A stretch of 64,000 bases of DNA from Chitinibacter sp046530675 (GTDB taxonomy: Bacteria; Pseudomonadota; Gammaproteobacteria; Burkholderiales; Chitinibacteraceae), in contig NZ_CP172558.1 in the NCBI RefSeq assembly GCF_046530675.1, positions 186,001 through 250,000 of the forward strand. Reading direction: 5' to 3'. This document shows, piece after piece, positions 1 to 8,119 of this stretch. A program made the translations under genes and the position numbers. The notes beneath the pieces were generated by a model, which was not told the DNA's origin, searched no databases, and saw only the letters and a program-made list of their open reading frames with translations. Within the stretch, counting starts at the first letter, position 1. Every line of letters starts with the position of its first letter.

Positions 1-32
1 TTAGGGCCTGTTAACATTGGGTTTATGATCGC

Positions 33-131
33 GCTGGCGCGGGTTTCGCGGCAAATCAAGGCGTAATGAGCGATGCATAGCCAAGCTATTCGAGCGAGTT
101 ACAACGCAGAGTTGCCGCGAAAAGCGCCAGC
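33..131. repeat. Long imperfect hairpin repeat (about 100 bp)
   Basis: The outer arms GCTGGCGC (33-40) and CGCGGCAA (47-54) are mirrored by TTGCCGCG (112-119) and GCGCCAGC (124-131). Inside, ATAGC and GCTAT flank a short loop. The whole stretch can fold into one long hairpin. It looks like a dispersed palindromic element of the REP/MITE type, but only one copy is visible here. No coding sequence is supported between position 1 and the terminator at 322. Confidence 0.6.
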
Positions 132-321
132 CGGATGTTAGATATCAAAAAGCGGTTTGGCGGCTTTTGGCCTGATGCGGCGTTACAAAGCGCTCACTTA
201 GAATAAGGAAGTGGCGCACTTCGTGTCTTGCCCAAGCCAAAATCAGCACAAACGCGATTCGCAAACCCAACGTCAACACCCCCTAAGATCCTGCACCACC
301 TTGATATGGCTTAAGCCAAGC

Positions 322-358
322 GAAGCCCTGATGGTTATAATCAGGGCTTCAACTTTTT
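322..358 (+). terminator. Intrinsic terminator for a gene upstream of the window
   Basis: GAAGCCCTGA (322-331) pairs with TCAGGGCTTC (341-350) around a 9-nt loop and is followed by a T-rich run. It ends just upstream of the E1-like gene at 383. That gene must therefore use a promoter in or after this hairpin, or depend on read-through. Confidence 0.65.
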
Positions 359-382
359 CAACTTCTGTAGCGGCCACCGACC

Positions 383-1171
383 ATGACAGTTTGCCCGACC
401 CGCAGCGCCCGCATCGAGCTGGATGACGCCAAATTACTGCGCTACAGCCGTCATATTCTGCTCGACGAGCTGGGTATCGAAGGGCAGGAAAAAATCAGCG
501 CCGCGCATGTGCTGATTATCGGAGCGGGTGGGCTAGGATCGCCGCTATCGCTGTATCTGGCCAGCGCTGGCATCGGCACGCTGACCATTATCGACGATGA
601 TGAGGTGGATTTGACCAATCTGCAGCGCCAGATCGTCCACACTCAGGCACGCGTGGGCAGCAACAAGGCCGAATCGGCCAAAGCAACGCTCAGCGCACTG
701 AACCCCGACATCACCATCCACGCACTTGGCGAGCGCGCCAACGATCAGCGCCTGCTTGATCTGGTGCTGGCCGCCGATGTAGTGGTCGATTGCTGCGACA
801 ATTTTGAAACGCGCCATGCGGTCAATCGTGCCAGCGTACAGGCTAGAAAACCGCTGGTTTCAGGCGCAGCAGTGCGTTTTGACGGGCAGATCACCACCTT
901 TGATCCGCGTGCGGCCGACGCACCGTGCTATCACTGCCTGTTTGGCGACGAAGGCGAAGCCAACGACAGCCCCTGCGCCACCTTTGGCGTCTTTGCCCCG
1001 CTGGTGGGTATCATCGGCGCGGCACAGGCAGCGGAAACGCTGAAAGTGATCACCGACTGCGGCGATATTCTGCTAGGCAGGCTGCAGTTGTACGACGCCC
1101 GCACGGCGCGCTGGCGCGAAATGCGCTACAAAAAAGATCCCGCCTGCCCGGTCTGCAGCGCGCGGGTTTGA
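383..1171 (+). CDS. HesA/MoeB/ThiF family E1-like adenylyltransferase
   Basis: This enzyme activates the C-terminus of a ubiquitin-like sulfur carrier (MoaD or ThiS) by adenylation, as a step in molybdopterin or thiazole synthesis. The 262 residues carry the nucleotide-binding GAGGLG (47-52), acidic residues at 71-73 and the family CDN motif near 128. Two Cys pairs (C182/C185 and C255/C258) would bind structural zinc, and C198 lies in the usual active-site Cys region. There is no C-terminal rhodanese domain, so it is the short form. The neighbours do not decide between MoeB and ThiF. No convincing ribosome site precedes the start, so the first residues are uncertain. Confidence 0.9.
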   Translation: MTVCPTRSARIELDDAKLLRYSRHILLDELGIEGQEKISAAHVLIIGAGGLGSPLSLYLASAGIGTLTIIDDDEVDLTNLQRQIVHTQARVGSNKAESAKATLSALNPDITIHALGERANDQRLLDLVLAADVVVDCCDNFETRHAVNRASVQARKPLVSGAAVRFDGQITTFDPRAADAPCYHCLFGDEGEANDSPCATFGVFAPLVGIIGAAQAAETLKVITDCGDILLGRLQLYDARTARWREMRYKKDPACPVCSARV

Positions 1172-1239
1172 ACGCATGAACGATAACATCGCCGCCCCTC
1201 GATGCAGGACGTAGCCGATCTGGTCGGCACCTCCAAATT

Positions 1240-1470
1240 GTCTTGCCTGTGATCGAGCTGACTGGCTACTCGGGAGCGCAACTGGCGGCGTTGTCGATCT
1301 GTATCGCTGGCGGCTCGATTGTATTGAGCCATGTGAATGATTCGGGCTTCTGGCTATTCGGCAATTTACCGGTGCCAGCAAAGCGCAAACGCTGAAAACC
1401 TGGACGGTGATGGAAACCATTCTGGGCAGCACGGGTGCGGCGTGGGATGATTGCATTTAGTCTGCTCTAA
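1240..1470 (+). pseudogene. Decayed C-terminal fragment of a gluconate (GntP family) permease
   Basis: Reading from about 1249 gives residues ending in SIVLSHVNDSGFWLF. After a frame change near 1370 the text continues as QTLKTWTVMETILG, and a second frame change near 1446 leads to MIAFSLL and a stop at 1468-1470. The SHVND-GFW and LKTWTVMET motifs belong to the last transmembrane region of GntP-type permeases. At least two frameshifts are needed and the first roughly 350 residues are missing. It is therefore a remnant, probably left by a deletion. Confidence 0.8.
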
Positions 1471-1531
1471 AGCCAGCGCTGTCCATCAGTGCCACCCTGC
1501 CGGACACTGATGGCCATATTCACAAGCCAGA

Positions 1532-2098
1532 TCAGAAAAATTCGATCCCGTCGTCAAGCTCGTTCGATTCAAGCAACCTCACATTCCCGGCCAGCTCGAT
1601 CGCTTCATTAATCGCAACGCCGCGCAAAATAGCATCGAATAGGATTTTTTCCTGCTCCATGGTGTATTGCGAACGGATTCTTTCCTGCAACTTTAACCAC
1701 TCGGCGGGCACAAACATCGCCTGACGATCAGACACCAGCCCCGCCAGCGCACTCAGCGTGCCGCAGACATGCTCCAGCCGCTGCGAAAGCCGGTCATAAA
1801 ACTGGAATGCAACAACCGATTTGATATTCTGCTCGCTAATTTGCGTGACGCGTTTTTCTAGATTTAACTCGTCCGGTAATTGATGGACAAATTCAAGCAA
1901 ATCACTTTTCAAAGCATGGATCTCTTCGAATGTCGTGGAGAATGAGGTCGCCAGCTGATTGAGTGAGTTGCTACTATCCTCCATGGCATGACGAATCTGG
2001 GCGACCACAATCCCCAGCATCAGAATGGTTTCTTGCACCTGACTCCAGCTTAAATCCGGATTTTGTGCGGCAGAGCCGCCTTTGGGTATCTCAACCAT
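1532..2098 (-). CDS. CheZ-like chemotaxis phosphatase candidate
   Basis: A 188-residue, largely helical protein with no signal or membrane segment. Around residues 96-110 it has a FQFYDRLSQRLEHV stretch. D102 and Q106 there have the D-x3-Q spacing of the catalytic Asp/Gln of CheZ, the phosphatase acting on phosphorylated CheY. The acidic, aromatic tail DDGIEFF resembles the CheY-binding tail of CheZ. It stands apart from the che cluster at 32.5-40.4 kb, which encodes no cheZ. Function is inferred from the motif and the tail; overall similarity to CheZ looks low and length is slightly below CheZ. The start at 2098 opens a sequence ending in a well-defined stop at 1532. Confidence 0.5.
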   Translation of the reverse strand: MVEIPKGGSAAQNPDLSWSQVQETILMLGIVVAQIRHAMEDSSNSLNQLATSFSTTFEEIHALKSDLLEFVHQLPDELNLEKRVTQISEQNIKSVVAFQFYDRLSQRLEHVCGTLSALAGLVSDRQAMFVPAEWLKLQERIRSQYTMEQEKILFDAILRGVAINEAIELAGNVRLLESNELDDGIEFF

Positions 2099-2169
2099 GA
2101 TGTCTGCCTTGTCAAAAAACGCTGCAATACAAGCGTTATAGAAGCCATCCGGTGAGCTTGCTAAGCTGA

Positions 2170-2847
2170 TCAGCCCACCTGCGCCACAATCTGTAACTGC
2201 AGCTGGGCGTAATCATGCGGAACATTCCAGCTCTGGGCGGTATCGCTGGCCACAGCGCACAAGGCCTGCCCCGGCAAATGCCAGATGGCCAGCTGCCAGT
2301 CTACCGGATCAGCACTGAATAATCGCCAGCCGCCCTTATCCGGCAAGAGCTCAAAGCGGCTTAAGCCGCCGACCAGACCCGTCCCCAGCGCTTTTAGCAA
2401 GGCTTCTTTGGCCACCCACATATGATAAAAAAGGCTCAATTGTGCCTCGCCAAACGCTGCTCGCAGCGCGGCGCACTCACGCGCGGAGAAATATTGCTCG
2501 GCAATCGCCAGCACATTACGTCTGGGCTGGATGGATTCAATATCCAGCCCCACCCGCCCTTCCCCCAAGGCTGCGCCTGCCCACGCGGAGGTATGTGACC
2601 ATGACAATCCATCTGGAGCCGGCCAATTCAAGGCCTGCGGGCGGCCACTGGCTTGCGTCAGCAATGCTGGTTGAAGGCCGTGTTCGCTAAGCAGACTGAT
2701 TGCCAGGTGCCGTGCAGCACAAAATTGCATTTGTCGCGCCGGGTGGCGGATTCTGGCCAGCCGCTCTTGCTGCGCCTGATCCAGCCAATGACTAACCGGG
2801 GGAATCTCGCTCGCCCCAGTCAGCGGCATCAGAGCCAATTGCGCCAT
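2170..2847 (-). CDS. Sfp-type 4'-phosphopantetheinyl transferase
   Basis: This enzyme transfers phosphopantetheine from CoA to a serine of carrier proteins. The 225-residue product has the two family signatures: VGLDIE (99-104, Mg-binding Asp/Glu) and WVAKEALLK (144-152). It is the longer Sfp/AcpT class, not the 120-residue AcpS. I chose ATG 2847 because AGAAAGGAAA lies just upstream, and because an upstream start would run through the erpA terminator. No polyketide or peptide synthetase gene is nearby, so its target carrier is unknown; fatty-acid ACP is possible. Confidence 0.88.
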   Translation of the reverse strand: MAQLALMPLTGASEIPPVSHWLDQAQQERLARIRHPARQMQFCAARHLAISLLSEHGLQPALLTQASGRPQALNWPAPDGLSWSHTSAWAGAALGEGRVGLDIESIQPRRNVLAIAEQYFSARECAALRAAFGEAQLSLFYHMWVAKEALLKALGTGLVGGLSRFELLPDKGGWRLFSADPVDWQLAIWHLPGQALCAVASDTAQSWNVPHDYAQLQLQIVAQVG

Positions 2848-2867
2848 GGTTTTCCTTTCTGCATAAA

Positions 2868-2896
2868 AAAAAGCGACCAGTTCTGGTCGCTTTTTA
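2868..2896 (-). terminator. Terminator after erpA
   Basis: AAAAGCGACCAG (2869-2880) and CTGGTCGCTTTTT (2883-2895) form a 10-12 bp stem with a 2-nt loop. T-runs occur on both strands. It lies between the erpA stop and the PPTase start, so it ends erpA transcription. Confidence 0.85.
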
Positions 2897-2918
2897 CTAT
2901 CGGCAAGCCTGCCCCAGT

Positions 2919-3269
2919 TTATACCGAGAATGACGATCCGCAACCGCAAGTTGATTGCGCGTTCGGGTTTTTGATCGTGAACTGAGAGCCTTCCAGGCTT
3001 TCCACATAATCAATTTCCGCGCCAACCAGGTATTGGTAGCTCATCGGGTCAACCAGGAGCGTGACGCCGTTTTTGCTGATGGGTGTGTCGTCTTCATTCA
3101 CGATTTCGTCAAAGGTAAAGCCATACTGGAAGCCAGAACAGCCACCACCCGTCACAAAAACACGCAGTTTCAAATCTGGATTGCCTTCCTCGGCGATCAG
3201 CTCACTCACCTTCGCGGCCGCGTTGTCGGTGAAGATAAATGGCATTGGCATATCGATCTCGGTGGTCAT
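2919..3269 (-). CDS. erpA: Iron-sulfur cluster insertion protein ErpA
   Basis: An A-type Fe-S carrier that delivers clusters to apo-proteins, including isoprenoid synthesis enzymes. The 116 residues contain the three cluster cysteines: C44 in GGGCSGFQYGF, and C108 and C110 in the terminal STCGCGSSF. I use ATG 3269, because GGAG sits 5 nt upstream; an adjoining GTG one codon earlier is too close to it. No isc genes are adjacent. A bactofilin gene precedes it on the same strand and a strong terminator follows. Confidence 0.95.
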   Translation of the reverse strand: MTTEIDMPMPFIFTDNAAAKVSELIAEEGNPDLKLRVFVTGGGCSGFQYGFTFDEIVNEDDTPISKNGVTLLVDPMSYQYLVGAEIDYVESLEGSQFTIKNPNAQSTCGCGSSFSV

Positions 3270-3358
3270 CACAGCTCCGAAAATAATAGTTGACTAAAAC
3301 ACTATGGATTATCCGCCTCTGCAGACAAGTCGTCAACAGACCCCGTTCAGCACTCTAA

Positions 3359-3772
3359 TCATTCAGGCTTAGCTTCAGTTCTTGGTACATCAGCCACTGC
3401 CACTTCTTCGCGCTGACCATTTTGCACATGAACCAGTCGACCTTCAATAATTGCCCCCGGGTGCATTTCCAGCGTCTTGTATGCAAGATCGCCGATTATT
3501 CGCGATTTTGCTTGCAATTCGACATACTGACTGACTTCGATCGGACCACGAATTTCGCCATTAAGAATCAGATGACTGCACTGAACCTTACCCTCAATGC
3601 GTGCTTTTTCGCTTATAACCAAAGTGCCATTTTTAGCATCTGCCATGCTGACATTGCCAATAATGACACCATCCACTCGCAAGCCACCAGCAAACTGCAC
3701 ATCGCCAGTCATTGTCGTACCATGACCAATCAAGCTATCAATCTTGGTACTGCCTTTTTTTTTGCCAAACAT
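3359..3772 (-). CDS. Bactofilin (polymer-forming cytoskeletal protein)
   Basis: Bactofilins polymerise without nucleotide into filaments at the inner membrane and organise cell-wall enzymes. The 137 residues show the short basic N-terminus (MFGKKKGS), then a valine/isoleucine/glycine-rich beta-helix core (about 20-115) and a polar tail, the normal size for the family. It lies 18 nt downstream of the membrane coiled-coil gene at 3791-4513, and the pair probably forms one unit with argC. Which cell feature it shapes cannot be told from sequence. Confidence 0.9.
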   Translation of the reverse strand: MFGKKKGSTKIDSLIGHGTTMTGDVQFAGGLRVDGVIIGNVSMADAKNGTLVISEKARIEGKVQCSHLILNGEIRGPIEVSQYVELQAKSRIIGDLAYKTLEMHPGAIIEGRLVHVQNGQREEVAVADVPRTEAKPE

Positions 3773-3790
3773 AGCCTTCCCCGTCTTTGA

Positions 3791-4513
3791 TTATATTTTT
3801 TTCTGACAACTTGCCAGCACCTGATTACCCTGTTCGCTCAAAAATTGCACTTCCATCTGTAGTTGATTGACCGCATCAGGCACAAACAACTCGCCCTGCA
3901 GCCGGGCATAATGCTGCAATTTCACTGGAATCACCGGATCAACCCCCTGACTCAAGCGTGCTTTTTTCCCACCCTCGTTATATTGCAAGTTCACCAGCAA
4001 ACGCCCCTGCAATTCTTCGGTGCGGTTTGTCCCCTGAACCAGCAACAGACGATACCGGTACTTGCCCGCCTCAATCAACTGCAAATCGCAGGCAACGAAA
4101 CTCGCAATCCGTGAGCGGTCATTACTTTGCAGCAATGACTCAAAAAATGACAGCGTCTCACGCATTGCGGCCAGATCCTGTCGAGACTGGTTTTGCTCCA
4201 GCACCAGCGCATCACGTTCGGACTTTAGTATTGTCAGTTGCTGTGATAATAAAGCCGCACCGGCAGTCAGCGATGCAATTTGTGCCTGTGCTTTTCTCAC
4301 ATCACCTTGCTGCTCGCGCTGAATTTGCGTTTGATGCTGCAAAACCTGACTTACCCCCGCGCGGTATCCAGCCAAAAGCATTACCAGCAAAAGCCCAGAG
4401 AGCAATACCCATCGAAGCAATTTTCTTCGCCAGCTATCTTCCGGACGCAATGCCAGTGGTGCAGCCGTCAGACGCGCACGGTGGGCACGATACAATCGCT
4501 TAATCGGCATCAT
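3791..4513 (-). CDS. Membrane-anchored coiled-coil protein (DUF6776-like)
   Basis: A 240-residue protein with a basic cytoplasmic N-terminus, one transmembrane helix (about 34-53), a coiled coil rich in Q, L and A (about 58-130) and a beta-rich C-terminal domain expected in the periplasm. Its start codon directly abuts the argC stop, so translation is probably coupled. Its place upstream of a bactofilin suggests the two act together at the envelope, which is inference. A degenerate copy of the 49-bp inverted repeat (4362-4410) lies within its coding sequence. Confidence 0.7.
   Translation of the reverse strand: MMPIKRLYRAHRARLTAAPLALRPEDSWRRKLLRWVLLSGLLLVMLLAGYRAGVSQVLQHQTQIQREQQGDVRKAQAQIASLTAGAALLSQQLTILKSERDALVLEQNQSRQDLAAMRETLSFFESLLQSNDRSRIASFVACDLQLIEAGKYRYRLLLVQGTNRTEELQGRLLVNLQYNEGGKKARLSQGVDPVIPVKLQHYARLQGELFVPDAVNQLQMEVQFLSEQGNQVLASCQKKI
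4362..4410. repeat. 49-bp bipartite inverted repeat, coding copy
   Basis: CGGTAT (4362-4367) and ATACCC (4405-4410) are separated by 37 bp, the same spacing as the perfect copies elsewhere. The outermost pair is mismatched. It lies inside the coiled-coil gene. Confidence 0.5.
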
Positions 4514-5557
4514 TTAAGGCAGCAAAGGCACGACGTCCAGACCGTGCTGCTCAGGCAGACCAAACATCAGATTCATCACTTGCACCGATTGACCCGAAGC
4601 ACCTTTGACCAGATTGTCTTCCACCACCAAAATCACCAGCAAATCACCGTTACCGGGGCGGTGCACCGCGATCCGCGCGGTATTGCTGCCGCGCACTGAA
4701 CGCGTCTCCGGACATGAACCAGACGGCATCACGTCGACAAAAGGCTCGCCCGCAAAGCGCTCTTCAAACAGTTTCTGGATATCGGCCGCTTTACCCGCCT
4801 CGGTCAAACGCGCATAAATCGTCGAGTGAATACCACGGATCATTGGGGTGAGGTGCGGAACAAAAGTCAGCTCAACTGGAGCACCGTGAATCGCTGACAA
4901 GCCTTGCATAATTTCCGGAGAATGGCGATGGCCTTTGACACCGTAGGCTTTAAAATTGTCTGCACTTTCGGCAAACAGCGTACCCACCTCGGCTTTGCGC
5001 CCCGCGCCTGAAACACCCGATTTGCAATCAGCGATCAAGCCCTTGGTTTCAATCAGTCGCAGACCATTTTCAATCAGTGGCAGCAAACCGAGTTGCACTG
5101 AAGTCGGATAGCAACCGGCCATGCCAATCAGGCGAGCCTGCTTGATCGCCTCGCGATTCACTTCAGGCAAACCATACACAGCTTCAGCCAGCAAATCGGT
5201 GCAGCTATGCTCCATCGCATACCATTTGGCAAACTCGACCGGATCTTTCAGGCGGAAATCAGCCGCCAGATCGATGACTTTTACGCCAGCATCCAGCAAT
5301 TCACGCGCTTGCGCCATGGCTACGCCATGGGGCGTGGCAAAAAAGACGACATCGCACTCAGTCAGCTTGGCGTCTTCCGGAGTAGAAAAAGCAATCTCAA
5401 CGCGGCCGCGCAAGCTAGGGAACATCTCCGCGACTTTCATGCCTGCTTCCTTGCGCGAAGTAACAGCACGCAGCTCTACATCGGGGTGACGCGACAACAG
5501 ACGCAATAACTCAACCCCGGTGTAACCCGTACCGCCAACAATTCCTACCTTGATCAT
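4514..5557 (-). CDS. argC: N-acetyl-gamma-glutamyl-phosphate reductase ArgC
   Basis: Catalyses the NADPH-dependent third step of arginine synthesis, giving N-acetylglutamate semialdehyde. The 347-residue product starts with the NAD-binding VGIVGGTGYTGVELL and carries the catalytic C149 in MAGCYPTS. I chose ATG 5557 because it matches the family N-terminus and has GAGG upstream; an in-frame codon at 5590 would add a non-conserved leader. argJ, the alternative acetyl-recycling step of the same pathway, lies at 57.7 kb. It probably leads the argC-DUF6776-bactofilin unit. Confidence 0.95.
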   Translation of the reverse strand: MIKVGIVGGTGYTGVELLRLLSRHPDVELRAVTSRKEAGMKVAEMFPSLRGRVEIAFSTPEDAKLTECDVVFFATPHGVAMAQARELLDAGVKVIDLAADFRLKDPVEFAKWYAMEHSCTDLLAEAVYGLPEVNREAIKQARLIGMAGCYPTSVQLGLLPLIENGLRLIETKGLIADCKSGVSGAGRKAEVGTLFAESADNFKAYGVKGHRHSPEIMQGLSAIHGAPVELTFVPHLTPMIRGIHSTIYARLTEAGKAADIQKLFEERFAGEPFVDVMPSGSCPETRSVRGSNTARIAVHRPGNGDLLVILVVEDNLVKGASGQSVQVMNLMFGLPEQHGLDVVPLLP

Positions 5558-5671
5558 GCCCATATCCTCAAAAAGTTTCAGCACGATCATAAAACAAAAT
5601 GCTGGTCAGGTGTGAGGCGTAAGCAGGGAAAGTAAGGATAAAAACTTGCTTCGTACATCCCTTCGCCAAAA

Positions 5672-5699
5672 TAAAAAAGCCACCCCGCAGGATGGCTTT
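5672..5699 (-). terminator. Terminator of rplM-rpsI
   Basis: On the minus strand AAAGCCATCC and GGGGTGGCTTT pair around a short loop and are followed by TTTTT. It lies 20 nt past the rpsI stop. Confidence 0.85.
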
Positions 5700-5720
5700 C
5701 TGAACAGCACCGAAAACGAA

Positions 5721-6113
5721 TTAACGCTTAGAGAACTGTTTGCGACGACGAGCGCCACGCAGACCGACTTTCTTACGCTCAACTTCTCGAGCATCACGTG
5801 TAACCAGACCAGCTGATTTCAACGTTGGTTTCAAAGCCGCATCGAATTCGATCAAGGCACGGGTAATACCGTGACGTACCGCGCCAGCTTGGCCTGATTC
5901 GCCGCCGCCTGCTACGTTAACCATGATGTCGAAAGATTCGAGGTTGCTGGTGAGTTCCAGTGGCTGACGTACGATCATGCGACCAGTTTCGCGAGCGAAG
6001 TACTGATCCAGAGCTTTACCGTTTACCACGATATTGCCAGTACCTTTGGTGATGAACACACGAGCTACTGAGCTCTTGCGACGACCGGTACCGTAGTTGT
6101 ATTTACCTACCAT
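5721..6113 (-). CDS. rpsI: 30S ribosomal protein S9
   Basis: A small-subunit protein whose C-terminal tail reaches the P-site tRNA. The 130 residues end in the conserved basic GARRRKQFSKR, with the S9 core (YGTGRRKSSVARVF, near the N-terminus) intact and normal length. It follows rplM by 22 nt, the near-universal rplM-rpsI operon. Confidence 0.98.
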   Translation of the reverse strand: MVGKYNYGTGRRKSSVARVFITKGTGNIVVNGKALDQYFARETGRMIVRQPLELTSNLESFDIMVNVAGGGESGQAGAVRHGITRALIEFDAALKPTLKSAGLVTRDAREVERKKVGLRGARRRKQFSKR

Positions 6114-6135
6114 GATGCAATTCCTTTAGTTCTGC

Positions 6136-6564
6136 TTAGATAGCAAGAGATTTAGGTTCTTGCGCTGAGTGCGGATGTTCGCTGCCAGCGTAGACTTTCA
6201 TCTTCTTGATCATTGCGTAGCCCAGCGGACCTTTTGGCAGCATGCCTTTAACGGCAAACTCCAGAGCGCGGCCAGGGAATTTGTTTTGCATTTCAGTGAA
6301 GGTACGCTCGTAAATACCACCTGGGTGACCCGTGTGACGGTAGTATTTTTTCGATGTAGCTTTATCGCCAGTAACGCGGAGCTTGTCTGCGTTTACCACA
6401 ACGATGTAGTCGCCAGTATCGACGTGCGGGGTGTATTCAGCTTTATGTTTGCCACGCAGGCGTTTGGCGATCTCGGCAGCGAGACGGCCCAGCACTAAGT
6501 CTGTGGCGTCCACAACGAACCACTCGCGCTTCACCTCGTGCGGCTTGGCAGAAAAGGTTTTCAT
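6136..6564 (-). CDS. rplM: 50S ribosomal protein L13
   Basis: A 142-residue early-assembly large-subunit protein. Conserved blocks such as the HVDTGDYIVVVNADK region (about 46-60) and the GRALEFAVKGMLPKGPLG region (about 94-113) are present. It is the first gene of rplM-rpsI; the promoter should lie within the 80 bp upstream. In many bacteria L13 autoregulates this operon, but I cannot point to a binding site here. Confidence 0.98.
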   Translation of the reverse strand: MKTFSAKPHEVKREWFVVDATDLVLGRLAAEIAKRLRGKHKAEYTPHVDTGDYIVVVNADKLRVTGDKATSKKYYRHTGHPGGIYERTFTEMQNKFPGRALEFAVKGMLPKGPLGYAMIKKMKVYAGSEHPHSAQEPKSLAI

Positions 6565-6770
6565 GACTGCTAGTCCACGTTTTTGATTTTGAGAAAGTCG
6601 AGAATTCTAACGAAGAAACTGCCGACCTGTCAAAGGGTTTATGCGCCAGATTGCGAATCGAACCACTACTTTTACAAAAACCATTTTTTTTATTTATGAA
6701 TCATGCCCTTGCAAATTCGAACCTGATCAGATGCATAGGCACACACTTAACTCTACCGAATGATTTCGGC

Positions 6771-6804
6771 AAAAAAAACGCAATCCGGCTTAAGCCAGAT
6801 TGCG
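6771..6804 (-). terminator. Strong minus-strand terminator with no recognised gene before it
   Basis: CGCAATC-C-GGCTTAAGCC-A-GATTGCG (6779-6804) is a near-perfect hairpin. On the minus strand it is followed by eight T (6771-6778). The only minus-strand DNA that could be read into it before the next gene is 6805-7031, which has no convincing reading frame. It may end a small RNA. The stretch 6565-7031 otherwise holds the rplM and osmC promoter regions. Confidence 0.75.
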
Positions 6805-7031
6805 CGAAATCCACCAAAAATGGAGGATGGAGGAGACGATACCGAGCAAGGCTCAGTATCAACGCGGATTATCCATCGACATGCCCGTGTAAGGCAAGCA
6901 GATTTGGTTTGCCACGACAAACGGCCGCAATTGCTTATCCCAGCCAGTGAACAGCGGACATCAAAGGGCGATTGCCGTTAAAATGCTGCATCAGTCATCA
7001 GATCGGTCTGTAAGGCCACGAGGAGGGTTTT

Positions 7032-7451
7032 GTGAAAGTTCGCGTAAAATGGGTTGAAGATGTCAGTTTTCTAGCTCAGTCAGAGTCTGGGCACGCAGTA
7101 TTGATGGATGGCCCACCCGAAGGTGGCGGACGCAATCTGGGGCCGCGTCCGATGGAAATGCTGCTGATGGGCATGACCGGATGCTCGACCTACGACGTGA
7201 TTCATATTCTGAAAAAAGGCCGTGCTGACGTCCGTGATTGTGTGGTGGAAGTCGATGCCGAGCGCGCACCAACCGACCCAAAAGTATTCACCAAAATCCA
7301 CCTCCACTTCATTGTGACCGGCAAGGCACTCAAGCCCGAAGCGGTTGAGCGGGCAATCAAATTGTCTGCGGAAAAATATTGTTCGGCTTCAATTATGCTG
7401 GGGCAAGTCGTACCGATTACGCATGATTTTGAAGTGCGTGAAGCGGATTAA
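7032..7451 (+). CDS. OsmC family peroxidase/redox protein
   Basis: OsmC/Ohr-fold proteins reduce organic peroxides or act in general stress. The 139-residue protein has the fold's features: a MGMTGCSTYDVIHILKK segment (about 48-64) with the first conserved Cys (C53) and a second in AEKYCSASIMLG (C118). It is closest to the YhfA-type subgroup. The GTG start at 7032 is supported by AGGAGGG a few bases upstream. It is convergent with the sensor gene at 7452, with no gap. Confidence 0.85.
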   Translation: MKVRVKWVEDVSFLAQSESGHAVLMDGPPEGGGRNLGPRPMEMLLMGMTGCSTYDVIHILKKGRADVRDCVVEVDAERAPTDPKVFTKIHLHFIVTGKALKPEAVERAIKLSAEKYCSASIMLGQVVPITHDFEVREAD

Positions 7452-8111
7452 TCAACGCGACTGCGCTGTGGCTGCCAGACTTTTACGAAAGAAATAGGCA
7501 GCCACCAAGACCCCAAAAATACCCACAATCGTCAATGCAATAATCATCCACGTCTGGCGGCGCCCCGTCTGCATTGATCTTTGCACTGCTTGCTCGACAA
7601 ATTGCTCTTTGAAATGGGCGTGTTGCGCCAACGCAGAAGTCAGGCTCTCGCCAGCGGGCTTCCACTCACTCTCCACCACCACAACAGCAGCTTCTTTCTG
7701 ATTAGCACGGGAATGAGACAGCACTTTATCCAAAGCGGCCAGATAAATCTTAAATAGTCGAATATCCTGCTCGATCAATTCTCTATCGCGCAGATTGACG
7801 ACCAGAGTGCGCTGGTATTCTTCGAGCAGGGCTTGGGTTTCGGTGATATTGCGCCTGATCGTCACCTCGTGTGGCGCTTTTTTCGACGCTTCGGAATAAG
7901 ACAGATGATAAAGCGCATTCACTCGAATCAATAAAAAATCGCGCTCAATCCCCGACAGAATTGCCAGACTGCGAATAATACTCTCGTCGGTAAACTCCAG
8001 ATCATCCGCCATGCGCTGCGTACTGACGACTCCGACCAGACCAATCAGAATCAGTGCTGAAATTGCCCCCAGAATAATCGCAAAAAAACGCTGATTAACC
8101 GCCTGAATCAT
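7452..8111 (-). CDS. Stand-alone four-helix-bundle sensor (chemoreceptor input domain only)
   Basis: 219 residues: a transmembrane helix at about 9-29, a periplasmic helical region (30-187) resembling the 4HB_MCP input domain, and a second membrane helix (188-208). It then stops after about 11 cytoplasmic residues. HAMP and methyl-accepting signalling domains are absent, so by itself it cannot dock CheA or CheW. It is 8 nt downstream of a cytochrome b561 gene. It could be a truncated receptor, or a partner that modulates other membrane proteins. The stop is clean and no MCP remnant follows (osmC is convergent). Confidence 0.6.
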   Translation of the reverse strand: MIQAVNQRFFAIILGAISALILIGLVGVVSTQRMADDLEFTDESIIRSLAILSGIERDFLLIRVNALYHLSYSEASKKAPHEVTIRRNITETQALLEEYQRTLVVNLRDRELIEQDIRLFKIYLAALDKVLSHSRANQKEAAVVVVESEWKPAGESLTSALAQHAHFKEQFVEQAVQRSMQTGRRQTWMIIALTIVGIFGVLVAAYFFRKSLAATAQSR

Positions 8112-8119
8112 AATGCCGG

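Noticed and set aside
211..426. Open frame overlapping the start of the E1-like gene
   Set aside because: No ribosome site, it runs through the terminator at 322-358, and its residues are low-complexity with no family resemblance.
6651..6981. Plus-strand open frames upstream of osmC
   Set aside because: No ribosome site, unusual residue content, and they cross the hairpin at 6779-6804.
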